Shown piece by piece: positions 9,451 through 18,467 of a DNA stretch of 64,000 bases. The translations under genes were made by a program, and so were the position numbers. Source of the DNA: Pycnococcus provasolii. Lineage: Eukaryota > Chlorophyta > Pseudoscourfieldiophyceae > Pseudoscourfieldiales. Positions within the stretch are counted from its first letter, which is position 1; each line of letters starts with the position of its first letter. The stretch covers positions 186,001 through 250,000 of the forward strand of contig CP150561.1 in NCBI GenBank assembly GCA_049487715.1, given 5' to 3'. The notes beneath the pieces are model-generated. The model saw only the letters and a list, made by a program, of their open reading frames with translations. It was not told the DNA's origin and ran no database searches.

Positions 9451-12400
9451 ATGGACGCCGCGCTCGCGCGTCCTTTACTGGGATGTAGGCACAGGAGTGC
9501 GCTCGTCAACAGCGAGCTCGTCGCTGTCATGTCGCTCATGAGAACCAACGCGAGATGGGCGGTCGTCTCCATGTACGGCAACCACGCGTCCTCCCCCGAC
9601 GTCGACGGGCTCGGCGAGGACCCGCTGCTGCGCGATTTCCAGGTGGTGCGTCGTAAGCTGCACGAGGCGGGAAGCAGCGAGGAGGCGTGGGCGAACACCG
9701 CGCCGAGGGAATACCTCGCGCCGTTCCTCGAGGTGGTGCGCAGCGTCGAGACGTCCGGACCCATCACGGGCATGGCGCTGTCCGCCATCCACAAGGTGTT
9801 GCTTTGCGAGGTGTTCACGCCGGATGCGCAGGGCGCTGCCGCTGCGATGCACGCCGTTGCCGACGCGGTTACGCACTGCCGATTCGAGGCGACGGATCCA
9901 GCCAGCGACGAGGTTGTGCTGTCAAAGATTCTGCAGGTGCTCGTCGCCTGCGTGCGATCGCCCTGCGGTAGCCTGCTTTCCGACGAGGACATCTGCGCGA
10001 TCGTCCAGGCGTGCTTCCGGATCGGGCACCAGACGGGGAAAGAGTCAGAGCTGCTGCAGCGACTTGCGCGGCAGGCGCTCCTCGACGTCGTCAGGGCGAC
10101 GTTCGGGCGCATGGAAAGCTGGCCGGTGGATGATGCCGCCTCGCCGCTTGCTAGCACGAGCTCGCAGTTGAACGAAGACGCGCCGCCACCCTTCGGCTCG
10201 GCTAGCTTGGCAGAGGTGCTTCGATTTCTTGCCACGCTCGTTGCTCTCGAGGATGGGCCGGATACCGAGGTGATGAACGTCTTCGGCCTCACGCTCATCA
10301 ACGCCGCTCTGGAGTCGGCTGGAAGTGCTCTCGGACGGCATCCGGAGGTGCTTGCCCTGTGCAAGGGCGACGTGTGCCGCGCGGTGCTCAAGGCGGCAGG
10401 TACGGGACATCCTTCCGCGGGCGTGCTGTCCTGCGCATGTTCCGTAATCCATTCGCTGTACCTCTACCTCCGCGAGGCGACGTACACGCAGCTCGAGCAG
10501 CTGCTGAGCCGCGTCGTGCTTCGAAATGCGAGGGGCGGCGCTACGTATGCCGCGGGAGCGAGCGCCGGAACGATGTCGCCCAAACCGGGCAGCGCGGGAG
10601 CGCCGACGCCCGCGGCTCCTCAGTCGCTGCCAGCCACGCCGCCGGGTGGAAATGCCGAGCAGATGCGCATGGCACTCGAGTGTCTCGTCGATCTCGTTGC
10701 GCTGCCTGGATTCCTGCTCGACGCATACGCGAATTTTGACTGTGCCGTTGGGCGCGTGGACATCTTCGAGGAGACGATCAGCCTTTTCTCGAAGACCGTT
10801 TTTCCCACCTCAGTTGGTGGTGTTCTCGGACCACTGCACGTGAGCGCACTCGAGGGCGTTCTCGCATCGCTCGACGAGGTGGGACGTGGTGCGGAAAGCG
10901 CCACGGCAGGTGCCACCGTTCCGTCGCTAGATGCCGGCGCGGCTGACACAGACAGCACGTCGGCAGCGGCAGCTCCGGCACCGGAAAGCGTTGGCGACGA
11001 TGGTTCAACTCCTGCCGCGGCTGCGGCTGCGGCATCGGACGCACTGGATGCGGCAATCGCGAAGCTCCCGGCGGACACGCCAACCGCTTGGTTCGACGTG
11101 TGGAGCTGCGAGCGCGTCATTGCCGCACCAGAATCCACGGATGGTGAGTCGGCTGCGGCTGAAGTGCGTACGCACGTGCTGGCGGATGCTCTTGGTGCTG
11201 ACCTTCCACCTGAGCCGCCGCTCGAACGCCTCTTCACGTATATCCACCTACGTAAGAGCATCAAACGCCGCCTCGTGTTGGCCGCGAGTCACTTTAATCG
11301 CGACGCGAAAAAGGGCCTGCAGTTCCTCGCACATGCACGCATGCTGCCTCCGCTCGAGGGTGGCGGTGATGCTCTCGCGACGGCGGTTGCGCGCTTCCTT
11401 CGATACGCACCCAACCTCGACAAGACGGCCATCGGAGAGATTCTTGGCGAGGATCCGAAGAAGGACAAGAATGCCATTGCCACCCTCACGAGGTTTACAG
11501 ATCTGTTCGATTTCACCGGAATGCGCTTCGACAACGCGCTGCGCCTGTTCCTTGGAAGCTTCCGCCTTCCAGGCGAGGCGCAGAAGATCAGCCGCATTAT
11601 GGAGGTGTTTGCGGCAAGATACCACGCCTGCGTGACAGCAGGCAATGCTGTTCTACGTGCAGCTGGAGGAGAAGGTGAGCTCTACGAGAGCGATGCCGAC
11701 TCGTACTACGTTCTTGCCTATAGCGTCATCATGCTTAACACGGACTTGCACAACAAGCAGGTGAAGAAGAAGATGACGCTAGAGCAGTTCCTCAAAAACA
11801 ATCGTGGCACGAATCAGGGTGGGGACTGGCCGGAGAGTTTCTTGACGGATATTTACGAGACGATCTCCCGTGACGAGATCAAAATCGAGACCGCGGCGGG
11901 CGGTGGCAGCGAACCGGCCGCCGGTGGCGCTCCAGAGGAACCGCGGCTCGAAGCGCCGTTTCCATTCCCTCAACTCCCGTACCCGCCTACCGAATTGCCC
12001 GCCCCGTCGGCAGGATGGTCTGACCTTGGACATTTGCCCGAGGCGGAGCGCCGTGCCGCGGTTGTGCGTGCATACCACGCGGCATACGAGCGACGCAATG
12101 CCGCGGAGACGGATGTGCATCCAACGAGTGATGCAGTCGCGGTGTACTGCCGATACGTGGACCATCTGCTCAGCACGTACGTTCCATGGTCCGAGTCACC
12201 CGGCCACAGCGTGCAGCTTGCCATTGGTGGTGAGATCCTGAAGAACATGTGGGGCCCGTGTACCGCTGCTCTTTCTGTGGCACTCGAGCACGGCAGAGAT
12301 GCTGGCGTTCTGACCATGGCATGCGAGGGTGCGCACCGAGCAGCTATGGCTGTTGCCCGGCACCGGCTCCCCGGGGGAATCGATCACGTTGTCGCCACGC

Positions 12401-14529
12401 TCTGTCGACCCACTGCGGCGGCGCATCCGTCCGCCGCATCGCCACGCCCTGCAAGCGTGTTCGGCATGGATGCGCGCGCGATGCGAACGTGCGGCGCGGC
12501 GTTTACCGTGGCTCATCAGTACGGCGATAGGCTTGGAGACAGTGGTTGGCGTGCTCTTCTGGACGTGCTCCTTCGATTGCACAGAATGGGCCTCGTCGTG
12601 AGCAGCGTGGTGGAAGAGGCTGGGTTGGCGGACGGAACCGACCCTAGCATGCCACGCGCACATTCAGCTCCCACGGAGGTGGTGTCCGAGGCTGCGGCGA
12701 CGCCAACGCCGCCGCTGCACTCGGCTGGCAGCAGTGGATTCCTCCGTGCCCTTTTTGGCGGCGTGACGGATACCAGCTACGGAGCAGCGCCGCCGCCGAC
12801 ACCAGCCGAAGTCGAGGCGGAGCGACGTGCCGGCGATGTTGTGCTGAATACATGCCGGGTCGACGACCTGCTTGCGGACACAAAGTTTTTCGAGGACGAG
12901 AGCCTCCTTCGCCTATGCCGCGCACTTGTTTGGGCGGGCGGGGGCAAGGTAGTTCCCCCTTCTGTGGCAGCCGCCGCGCTTGCGGGACTGTCAGCGCCGG
13001 TTTCCACCGACGGTGACGAGGATGGTGGTCACCCCGTTCCTCCGCTTAGCGTTCCACCGGGCCATGAGCGTTCTGCCGCGTTCTGCCTCGATGCGCTTGT
13101 GTACATCGCGCTCAGAAATCGTGACCGCCTTGGATTGTTGTGGGCGTCGGTTGCTGCGCACCTGTCCGCCGCGATTGCGGGCGCCTCCGCGCCCTCGCCG
13201 ACAGCGGAGAAAGCGGTATTCGGTGTTCTGCGTGTGTGCCGAAGGCTGCTTCCATACAAGGAGGAGGTGGCACTTGAGCTAGGCTCAAGCTTGGGCCTCG
13301 TTGCGCTTCTAGACGCTGGCGTCGCTGACCAATACGCCCCTCGACTGGCAAGCGAGGCGCTGGACTTGGCTGTTAATTGCAGGGAGCATGTGAGAGGCGC
13401 GCGCGCATGGGGCGCGCTTTGCCATCTACTCGTTGCATCCGCACACCACGGACAGGCATTTGAAGATGGCTTCCGCGCGCTTCTTGCGTGCTGCGGCACG
13501 GACGTGGACACCGTGAATCTTGCTAGTGGCGAGAATTCGACGGGTGCGTCAGCCTCCACCGAAGCTGGTGGCGAGTCTTCGGCGGATGCTGAGGACAAGC
13601 CATCGCTGAGCTTGAATGCCGCATTGCTGCCACCCGAGGCTTTTCTTCCCGTGCTTGGCGCGGCATTTGCATACAGCCGAAGCACGTCGTGCTCGGAGCG
13701 GGTAAGTGCCCTTGCCGTGGAGCTCGTGAGTGCTTTGCATGCGCAGCTACTTGAGAAAATGTCTGTTCTTCAAAAGGAGCATCTTACGGCTTTGGATCGC
13801 GCACAGGCGCTCGCGCCCGCACCGCCGAGCACAGGCTTTGGCGCTTTCTTCGGCGGTAGCAGCGGTCCCGCCGAGGAAACACAGGAGTCTCGCGATGCGG
13901 CGGAGGATGCCGCGGCACTGGAAAAGAGGCTTCTCGAATATTATGGCGTGTGGTTCTCGTTGATCAACGATCTTGCCGCAAAGTGCTGTATAGATGCGCG
14001 ACCCCTCGTGCGCGAAGCGAGCGTGATCGTGCTTCAGCGCTGCCTGCTTGGGGCGGACAAATTGTACAGCCTCCCGTCGAGCGTGGCAAGTGACGCAATT
14101 TCCAAGGTGGTCATTCCGCTCGTTGGAGAGCTCACGGAGTTTTGCCGGCGTGGCGATGGGCGCATGTTGCACGCGGATAAGACACTGCGCATGAGCATCA
14201 CAACGCTCAGCAAGGTCCTGCTGCAATACGCGCATCGCCTCGTGGGATCTGACAAAGTTACGCCGGCAGCTGCGGCGGCGGAGGGGTCCGCGTTCCCAGC
14301 GGCGTGGCTGAGCGCGCTCGATGCGCTTGTTCCTGCGTCAAAAGTTCGCACCGAGGAAGTTTCAGAGGCTGTTCCCGAGGCGGTGAAAAATATGCTGCTC
14401 GTTCTCGTCGCACAGAACATCATAACTCAGAGAGCAGCAAAGGAAACTCCAGAGGCAAAGCTGTGGGAACTCACATGGAAGCAAGTGGCGCTCGTGGCTC
14501 CCTCGTTGAAGGCGGATCAAATTATGTGA
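9451..14529 (+). CDS. GBF1: Large Arf guanine-nucleotide exchange factor, GBF1/GNOM type (Sec7 domain)
   Basis: The gene encodes 1692 residues from the ATG at 9451; the frame is open further upstream but that part is UTR-like. The N terminus (LVNSELVAVMSLMRTNARW) is the DCB start typical of GBF1/GNOM rather than BIG. DCB-HUS spans about residues 1-560. The Sec7 domain spans about 610-810, with FLRYAPNLDKTAIGEILGE, FDFTGMRFDNALRLFLGSF and the catalytic glutamic finger E709 in FRLPGEAQKISR. The domain ends after SVIMLNTDLHNKQVKKKM. HDS helical repeats fill the remainder. Such proteins activate Arf1 on cis-Golgi/ER-Golgi membranes for COPI coat formation and are brefeldin A targets. A Ser/Ala/Pro-rich insert lies at about 500-560. 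There are no introns in 5 kb. A TGTAA lies 48 nt after the stop. Confidence 0.96.
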   Translation: MDAALARPLLGCRHRSALVNSELVAVMSLMRTNARWAVVSMYGNHASSPDVDGLGEDPLLRDFQVVRRKLHEAGSSEEAWANTAPREYLAPFLEVVRSVETSGPITGMALSAIHKVLLCEVFTPDAQGAAAAMHAVADAVTHCRFEATDPASDEVVLSKILQVLVACVRSPCGSLLSDEDICAIVQACFRIGHQTGKESELLQRLARQALLDVVRATFGRMESWPVDDAASPLASTSSQLNEDAPPPFGSASLAEVLRFLATLVALEDGPDTEVMNVFGLTLINAALESAGSALGRHPEVLALCKGDVCRAVLKAAGTGHPSAGVLSCACSVIHSLYLYLREATYTQLEQLLSRVVLRNARGGATYAAGASAGTMSPKPGSAGAPTPAAPQSLPATPPGGNAEQMRMALECLVDLVALPGFLLDAYANFDCAVGRVDIFEETISLFSKTVFPTSVGGVLGPLHVSALEGVLASLDEVGRGAESATAGATVPSLDAGAADTDSTSAAAAPAPESVGDDGSTPAAAAAAASDALDAAIAKLPADTPTAWFDVWSCERVIAAPESTDGESAAAEVRTHVLADALGADLPPEPPLERLFTYIHLRKSIKRRLVLAASHFNRDAKKGLQFLAHARMLPPLEGGGDALATAVARFLRYAPNLDKTAIGEILGEDPKKDKNAIATLTRFTDLFDFTGMRFDNALRLFLGSFRLPGEAQKISRIMEVFAARYHACVTAGNAVLRAAGGEGELYESDADSYYVLAYSVIMLNTDLHNKQVKKKMTLEQFLKNNRGTNQGGDWPESFLTDIYETISRDEIKIETAAGGGSEPAAGGAPEEPRLEAPFPFPQLPYPPTELPAPSAGWSDLGHLPEAERRAAVVRAYHAAYERRNAAETDVHPTSDAVAVYCRYVDHLLSTYVPWSESPGHSVQLAIGGEILKNMWGPCTAALSVALEHGRDAGVLTMACEGAHRAAMAVARHRLPGGIDHVVATLCRPTAAAHPSAASPRPASVFGMDARAMRTCGAAFTVAHQYGDRLGDSGWRALLDVLLRLHRMGLVVSSVVEEAGLADGTDPSMPRAHSAPTEVVSEAAATPTPPLHSAGSSGFLRALFGGVTDTSYGAAPPPTPAEVEAERRAGDVVLNTCRVDDLLADTKFFEDESLLRLCRALVWAGGGKVVPPSVAAAALAGLSAPVSTDGDEDGGHPVPPLSVPPGHERSAAFCLDALVYIALRNRDRLGLLWASVAAHLSAAIAGASAPSPTAEKAVFGVLRVCRRLLPYKEEVALELGSSLGLVALLDAGVADQYAPRLASEALDLAVNCREHVRGARAWGALCHLLVASAHHGQAFEDGFRALLACCGTDVDTVNLASGENSTGASASTEAGGESSADAEDKPSLSLNAALLPPEAFLPVLGAAFAYSRSTSCSERVSALAVELVSALHAQLLEKMSVLQKEHLTALDRAQALAPAPPSTGFGAFFGGSSGPAEETQESRDAAEDAAALEKRLLEYYGVWFSLINDLAAKCCIDARPLVREASVIVLQRCLLGADKLYSLPSSVASDAISKVVIPLVGELTEFCRRGDGRMLHADKTLRMSITTLSKVLLQYAHRLVGSDKVTPAAAAAEGSAFPAAWLSALDALVPASKVRTEEVSEAVPEAVKNMLLVLVAQNIITQRAAKETPEAKLWELTWKQVALVAPSLKADQIM

Positions 14530-14577
14530 ACATTTCACAATGAAAGTATTGATTTTTTTCCCTAAAATTTCTCATTC

Positions 14578-14582
14578 TGTAA
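14578..14582 (+). terminator. TGTAA poly(A) signal of the Arf-GEF gene
   Basis: TGTAA lies 48 nt after the stop in the 100-bp convergent spacer. Confidence 0.55.
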
Positions 14583-14613
14583 TATCAGAATGCAATTGAT
14601 AAATAAAGAACAT

Positions 14614-14618
14614 TTACA
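14614..14618 (-). terminator. TGTAA poly(A) signal of the 14630 gene
   Basis: TGTAA on the minus strand lies 11 nt after the stop and 32 bp from the opposing gene's signal. Confidence 0.55.
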
Positions 14619-14629
14619 GTATATTGAAA

Positions 14630-16240
14630 TCAACCTCTCCAAGGTATGTTCGGTTCGGGAGTCCTGATTTGAGGCAGAGGAGAAGCAACGCGCGAATGGC
14701 GCGCTTGTATGCGAACACGGGTTGGAGAGCTTGACACTTCGCCGTTGTATTCATCATCCAAGCGCCATGGTTGAGCCCCTGGTCGTTCGATAGATAATCG
14801 AGATCGCGGCGCGCGTTTGTATGATGGTAAGACACCTGGTGAACGATGCCATTGATTCGATCTTTTCGGCGCGTTGATTTTATGACCATGTTGTCTCGCT
14901 CGCTCGCCGTCGTTCTGTGATGCTGGTCGTGGTGGAGGAAACTTTGTGGCGTGGCGGCCATCGTCGCTCGCGTAGTCGCCACCGCCAGCAAAGTCGTTTT
15001 GGCTATCAGCAAAGTGCAGCTTCCGAGGCTTTGTGTATATACTGCGATTACCGGCGTCGCCGAATAAATTTCTTAGTGAGGACACCTGCCCATGCAAGTT
15101 ACCTGAGACAAGGCCTTGGCTGTCTTCCGACTCACGCGCGTTTGCAATGACTCTAATGTCCGAGCACCAAAGAAAGTACAGCTTGCCGTTGCCATCATGC
15201 GTGAAGTGCAGCTTCATATCGAGGACGCGGTAATACGATGGCGCCACGCGCTCTAAGTGAGCTGCGATCCCTCTGCAAGCGCTTTGCAAGCGAGTCTCAA
15301 GTTTGATTGGCGTGTCGGTGTTTTCGGCACTCGAAGCTTCTGCCAAGAACTCGTCCGTGTTGATCATTTCAGGTGTCGCATCTTTCTTTGTTAGCGTCCC
15401 TCGCTTGCTCCGAACGCTCGTTTCCACGCGACAGCACGAGTTGATTGGATTTCCATCCTCGACCTGCAGTTGCGTGAGTGTGCCCGGTGTGCGGCTCAGC
15501 ATCGGGCTTGGGCTACGCTTTGCATCGGGGTGCTTAAGGTTGGTGGTGAAAGGCGCCTTCCTTGTCCACGATGGGCCGCTTGCAGAAATGCTGTTGGAGC
15601 TAACAAACGAGTAGTGCGTGGTATGTATGCTGTTGACATCGTGGCGTCCCATGTAAGGCGAGACGACGCCCTGGATAAGCCCGTCCGGTAACGAGCGTGG
15701 GGGACCGGAGGTTCCCAGCAGCGACTTGAGCTTTCCCAGCGTGAGAGGCGTAATGACGCCGCCAACTGAACTTGGGCCAGGGACGATGTGGTTCGCCACG
15801 ATGGCACCTGTACGCGAGCTGTGTGGGTCCTTCGCGAACGCGGCAAGTATTTCGAGCGGCTCCTGGGTCCTTGCTTTCGTTTTTCTTCGAATCACCCCGC
15901 GGCGGTCTGTAAAGAGCCAGCTGTGCACGAGGCCGTGTTCGACGATAAGCGTGTCGGGCAAGTGAAAGTCTCTGCACCTCGTGTTGTCCTCCGAAGTGGC
16001 CCATATGTAAAGGTGAAAGAATAGCGTACTTTTCATCGCAGCCGTTTCATCCATGTTCGCGGCCAAACCGTGCGCTGCTGGGCCGTCGATGTGTTCGTGC
16101 GATCCCAGCAAGTTGTACTGCAGGAGTTTCGAGGATATTTTCCTCGCGTTTAATTCGTCGTGCGCCATCTTTCTCCGGTTGCCTGAGGCTTTCGGCGCTT
16201 GTGTCCCGCTATTGGTGTTGCGACCTTCTTTGTCGTCCAT
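14630..16240 (-). CDS. Unknown basic protein with two conserved-looking blocks
   Basis: The gene encodes 536 residues from the first ATG at 16240. The same frame stays open to 16456 and reads plausibly (KVPNTPRSTVGTAHLLQRTT), and a CCCAG acceptor-like site occurs at 16445-16449. An upstream exon is therefore likely and the true start is uncertain. Two regions look like folded, conserved sequence: residues about 30-130 (ISSKLLQYNLLGSHEHIDG, KSTLFFHLYIWATSEDN, WLFTDRRGVIRR) and about 300-365 (CRGIAAHLERVAPSYYRVLD, LHFTHDGNGKLYFLWCSDIR). The rest is disordered, basic and Ser-rich. Proteins with a comparable beta-strand plus WCS-type motif occur in flagellated protists, as far as I recall, but I cannot name a family. 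It overlaps no other gene and ends tail-to-tail with the Arf-GEF. Confidence 0.6.
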   Translation of the reverse strand: MDDKEGRNTNSGTQAPKASGNRRKMAHDELNARKISSKLLQYNLLGSHEHIDGPAAHGLAANMDETAAMKSTLFFHLYIWATSEDNTRCRDFHLPDTLIVEHGLVHSWLFTDRRGVIRRKTKARTQEPLEILAAFAKDPHSSRTGAIVANHIVPGPSSVGGVITPLTLGKLKSLLGTSGPPRSLPDGLIQGVVSPYMGRHDVNSIHTTHYSFVSSNSISASGPSWTRKAPFTTNLKHPDAKRSPSPMLSRTPGTLTQLQVEDGNPINSCCRVETSVRSKRGTLTKKDATPEMINTDEFLAEASSAENTDTPIKLETRLQSACRGIAAHLERVAPSYYRVLDMKLHFTHDGNGKLYFLWCSDIRVIANARESEDSQGLVSGNLHGQVSSLRNLFGDAGNRSIYTKPRKLHFADSQNDFAGGGDYASDDGRHATKFPPPRPASQNDGERARQHGHKINAPKRSNQWHRSPGVLPSYKRAPRSRLSIERPGAQPWRLDDEYNGEVSSSPTRVRIQARHSRVASPLPQIRTPEPNIPWRG

Positions 16241-16602
16241 CACTGGCTCGCTTGTTGTGCGTTGCAGCAAGTGTGCTGTGCCCACTGTGGAGCGTGGGGT
16301 GTTTGGCACCTTTAGGGTGGTAACGGTGTGAGGGTGACAGGAGAGGAACCGAGGAGTTGCCAATTTGCCATCGCCAATAGGTCGGGTACCAAACTGTACC
16401 ACCCTCTGGACGTGGTGTTTAGTAAAAGGCGATGCATCGTGGGACTGGGAGGTATTTTAGACGTTGTGAGAATCGCATCTGTCATCCCTCATTCATCATC
16501 ATTCCTCCCTCCCCTAACAGCCTCCTTTCCCTGACCTACTTCACTTCCTACCCGCCGCGCGCAAGAGAACAGCGAGGCCAAACCTGAAAACTGAAAAAAA
16601 CC
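16241..16602. promoter_or_regulatory. Divergent spacer with possible first exon of the 14630 gene
   Basis: The 14630-16240 frame is open to 16456, so part of this 362-bp spacer probably codes. The remainder (16460-16602) should hold the bidirectional promoter shared with the VASt-DUF445 gene. No core element was recognised. Confidence 0.3.
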
Positions 16603-18429
16603 ATGGCGGACGAGGAGAAGACCGACGCGGGGCCGCCCGATGACATGGAGTGGGACGGGGAGAAGTGGGTTCCAAAGGCGGCACAGCAGGAAGAGGCGGC
16701 TCCGGAAGAGACGAGCGAAAGTGCAAAGCCGCAGATCGCCGCGGCGTCATCCTTCCCTGGCGTCGTCGACTCGGAAGAGACGAGCGCAAACGCAACTCCG
16801 CAGCTCGCGGCGGCGGCGTCGTTCCCTGACGCCGGAACTGCACAGGCGGCCACACCACAACTCGCCGCGGCGGCGTCCTTTCCTTCGCCGCCAGCCCAGG
16901 AAGGCGCGATGCTTCGCTCAGCCACGGCACCTCCTCCGGCCAGAGACTTGCAAGGTCCTGGAGAAACTCAGGAAAGTGCAACGTTTGCAAAAGCTGCAAC
17001 CTACAGCGATGCTGTGTCCACGGGTGAACCGTTGCTTGGAACGACCGTGCTGGACGCAGAAGTTCGCGCGCCGGCTGCAACGGTCGCTGCAAGCTTGCTC
17101 GAAGCCCTGGACGACGAAGCGGATGGAAGGGCGTCTCGGTTTGCGAGCGCTGTTGGCATAGTCGAGAAAACAGGGTGGGCGGAGTGGCGCAAGTCGTCAG
17201 ATTCTGCCTCCACGAAGGAGCGCACCATAACGTACAAAGCAAAGAGCCCTATAGGCGTGACGCGCGTGACGTGCGAAGCGACGGCGCAGGATGTTGGGCG
17301 CAGTGGAGCGGTTCTCTTCGTAGAGCGCTCACGTGCGTTGGATGTACCAAACGGCGACAAATTCGTTACCGTGGTGCGCAAGCTTGTGTCGCCGAGTGAG
17401 AGCAACGACGGTAGTTGCACTCTGAAAGTCACCGTGGAGGTGGAAGCGGCAAGCTCCTTTGTGACTCTTGGCATGGTGCGCTCTGGCGCCACGGCGGAAA
17501 CGAAGGCACGCATGCGTAAGTTACTCGCGGTGCTCAAGCGTGACGTTGGCGACGTGGAATCAGAAGCGGGCTCGTCAAGCGATGTAGAGGCGGCGACCGG
17601 TGCTCCAGGCGGCATGTCGGAGTCGTCTATGGACGAGCAGTGCATGAGATACGCTGCGCCAGATCCCGGCTTTTTCGAAAAGGGAAACGTTAGCAACATC
17701 GTCACATTCGTCGTGCTTATTGTCGGCGTCATCCTGCGCGTCGCCGTGGTGGGAGAGGACAAGTACCCGGACTCGCTGTACGCACGGTGCGTGCTCGGCT
17801 TCGGTCTATTTGGATTCGCGGGCGGCGTTACAAACCTGCTTGCCGTTCGCATGCTTTTCGACAAAATTCCCGGCGTGTACGGCAGTGGGATCATTCCCAA
17901 CCAGTTTCAGTCCATCAAGGTGGCGATTCGAACAATGATCTTGGACACGTTTTTCGAGGAAGACTTCCTGTCACGGCAAGTGAAGGAGAAGATCAATATC
18001 CTCCACGACTCAAGCACCGTGTCTGGCGCACTTGACAAGGCCATGGCAATCCCGCAATTTGGCGTTGCCCTTGAGGACAAGCTTTCCATGCTGATGACCA
18101 CTCCCATTGGCGCGATGATTGTGGCGGTGGGGGCCACACCTGCATCTCTTGTGCCCATCGTGAAACCTGTGATACGTCAGGTTGGGCTCGAGGTGGCACC
18201 TCGAGTCGCCAAAAGCCTGTCAAATCAGGCGCTACCTCTAGACAAGTTCAGAGGTAGTGTGAGCGTGCTTATCGACGAGCGTCTCGCTGAACTTACTGCA
18301 AATCGCGTTCGAATGCTGGTGGAGGCGGTCATGAAAGCTAACCTCGGCTGGTTAGTTGTTTGGGGCAACGTTTTCGGAGGTGCCATTGGACTGGTATCTG
18401 AGATCGCGTTCTACTACGACACACGCTGA
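16603..18429 (+). CDS. VASt domain + DUF445 membrane domain fusion
   Basis: The gene encodes 608 residues. An acidic N terminus (MEWDGEKWVPK) precedes three diverged copies of a short repeat PQ(L/I)AAAASFP at about residues 43-95. Residues about 145-315 fit a VASt domain, the sterol-binding START-like fold of GRAMD1/Lam proteins. Landmarks are ITYKAKSPIGVTRVTCEAT, ALDVPNGDKFVTVVRKLVS, CTLKVTVEVEAASSFVTLG and a terminal amphipathic helix. Residues about 364-608 fit DUF445: a first transmembrane helix (IVTFVVLIVGVILRVAVV), then GLFGFAGGVTNLLAVRMLF, GVYGSGIIPNQFQSIKVAI, amphipathic repeats and a last hydrophobic helix (NLGWLVVWGNVFGGAIGLVS). In other eukaryotes VASt is paired with GRAM, C2 or PH domains, so this pairing is unusual. 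A role in membrane contact or lipid transfer is inferred. The stop is 33 bp from that of ESF1. Confidence 0.75.
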   Translation: MADEEKTDAGPPDDMEWDGEKWVPKAAQQEEAAPEETSESAKPQIAAASSFPGVVDSEETSANATPQLAAAASFPDAGTAQAATPQLAAAASFPSPPAQEGAMLRSATAPPPARDLQGPGETQESATFAKAATYSDAVSTGEPLLGTTVLDAEVRAPAATVAASLLEALDDEADGRASRFASAVGIVEKTGWAEWRKSSDSASTKERTITYKAKSPIGVTRVTCEATAQDVGRSGAVLFVERSRALDVPNGDKFVTVVRKLVSPSESNDGSCTLKVTVEVEAASSFVTLGMVRSGATAETKARMRKLLAVLKRDVGDVESEAGSSSDVEAATGAPGGMSESSMDEQCMRYAAPDPGFFEKGNVSNIVTFVVLIVGVILRVAVVGEDKYPDSLYARCVLGFGLFGFAGGVTNLLAVRMLFDKIPGVYGSGIIPNQFQSIKVAIRTMILDTFFEEDFLSRQVKEKINILHDSSTVSGALDKAMAIPQFGVALEDKLSMLMTTPIGAMIVAVGATPASLVPIVKPVIRQVGLEVAPRVAKSLSNQALPLDKFRGSVSVLIDERLAELTANRVRMLVEAVMKANLGWLVVWGNVFGGAIGLVSEIAFYYDTR

Positions 18430-18462
18430 AGGATAAACAATATGTGAAAAAAAAATATAAGT

Positions 18463-18467
18463 TTACA
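18463..18467 (-). terminator. TGTAA poly(A) signal overlapping the ESF1 stop codon
   Basis: The last codon and stop read TTG TAA, giving TGTAA with the stop inside it. Confidence 0.5.

Noticed and set aside
10620-11264. 214-codon antisense open frame in the Arf-GEF gene, and 9195-10391 likewise
   Set aside because: They lie wholly opposite a clear DCB-HUS coding region and read as Ser/Ala/Arg-rich noise.
17001-17900. 299-codon antisense open frame in the VASt-DUF445 gene
   Set aside because: Mirror frame of a supported coding region; Ser/Thr-rich without domain.
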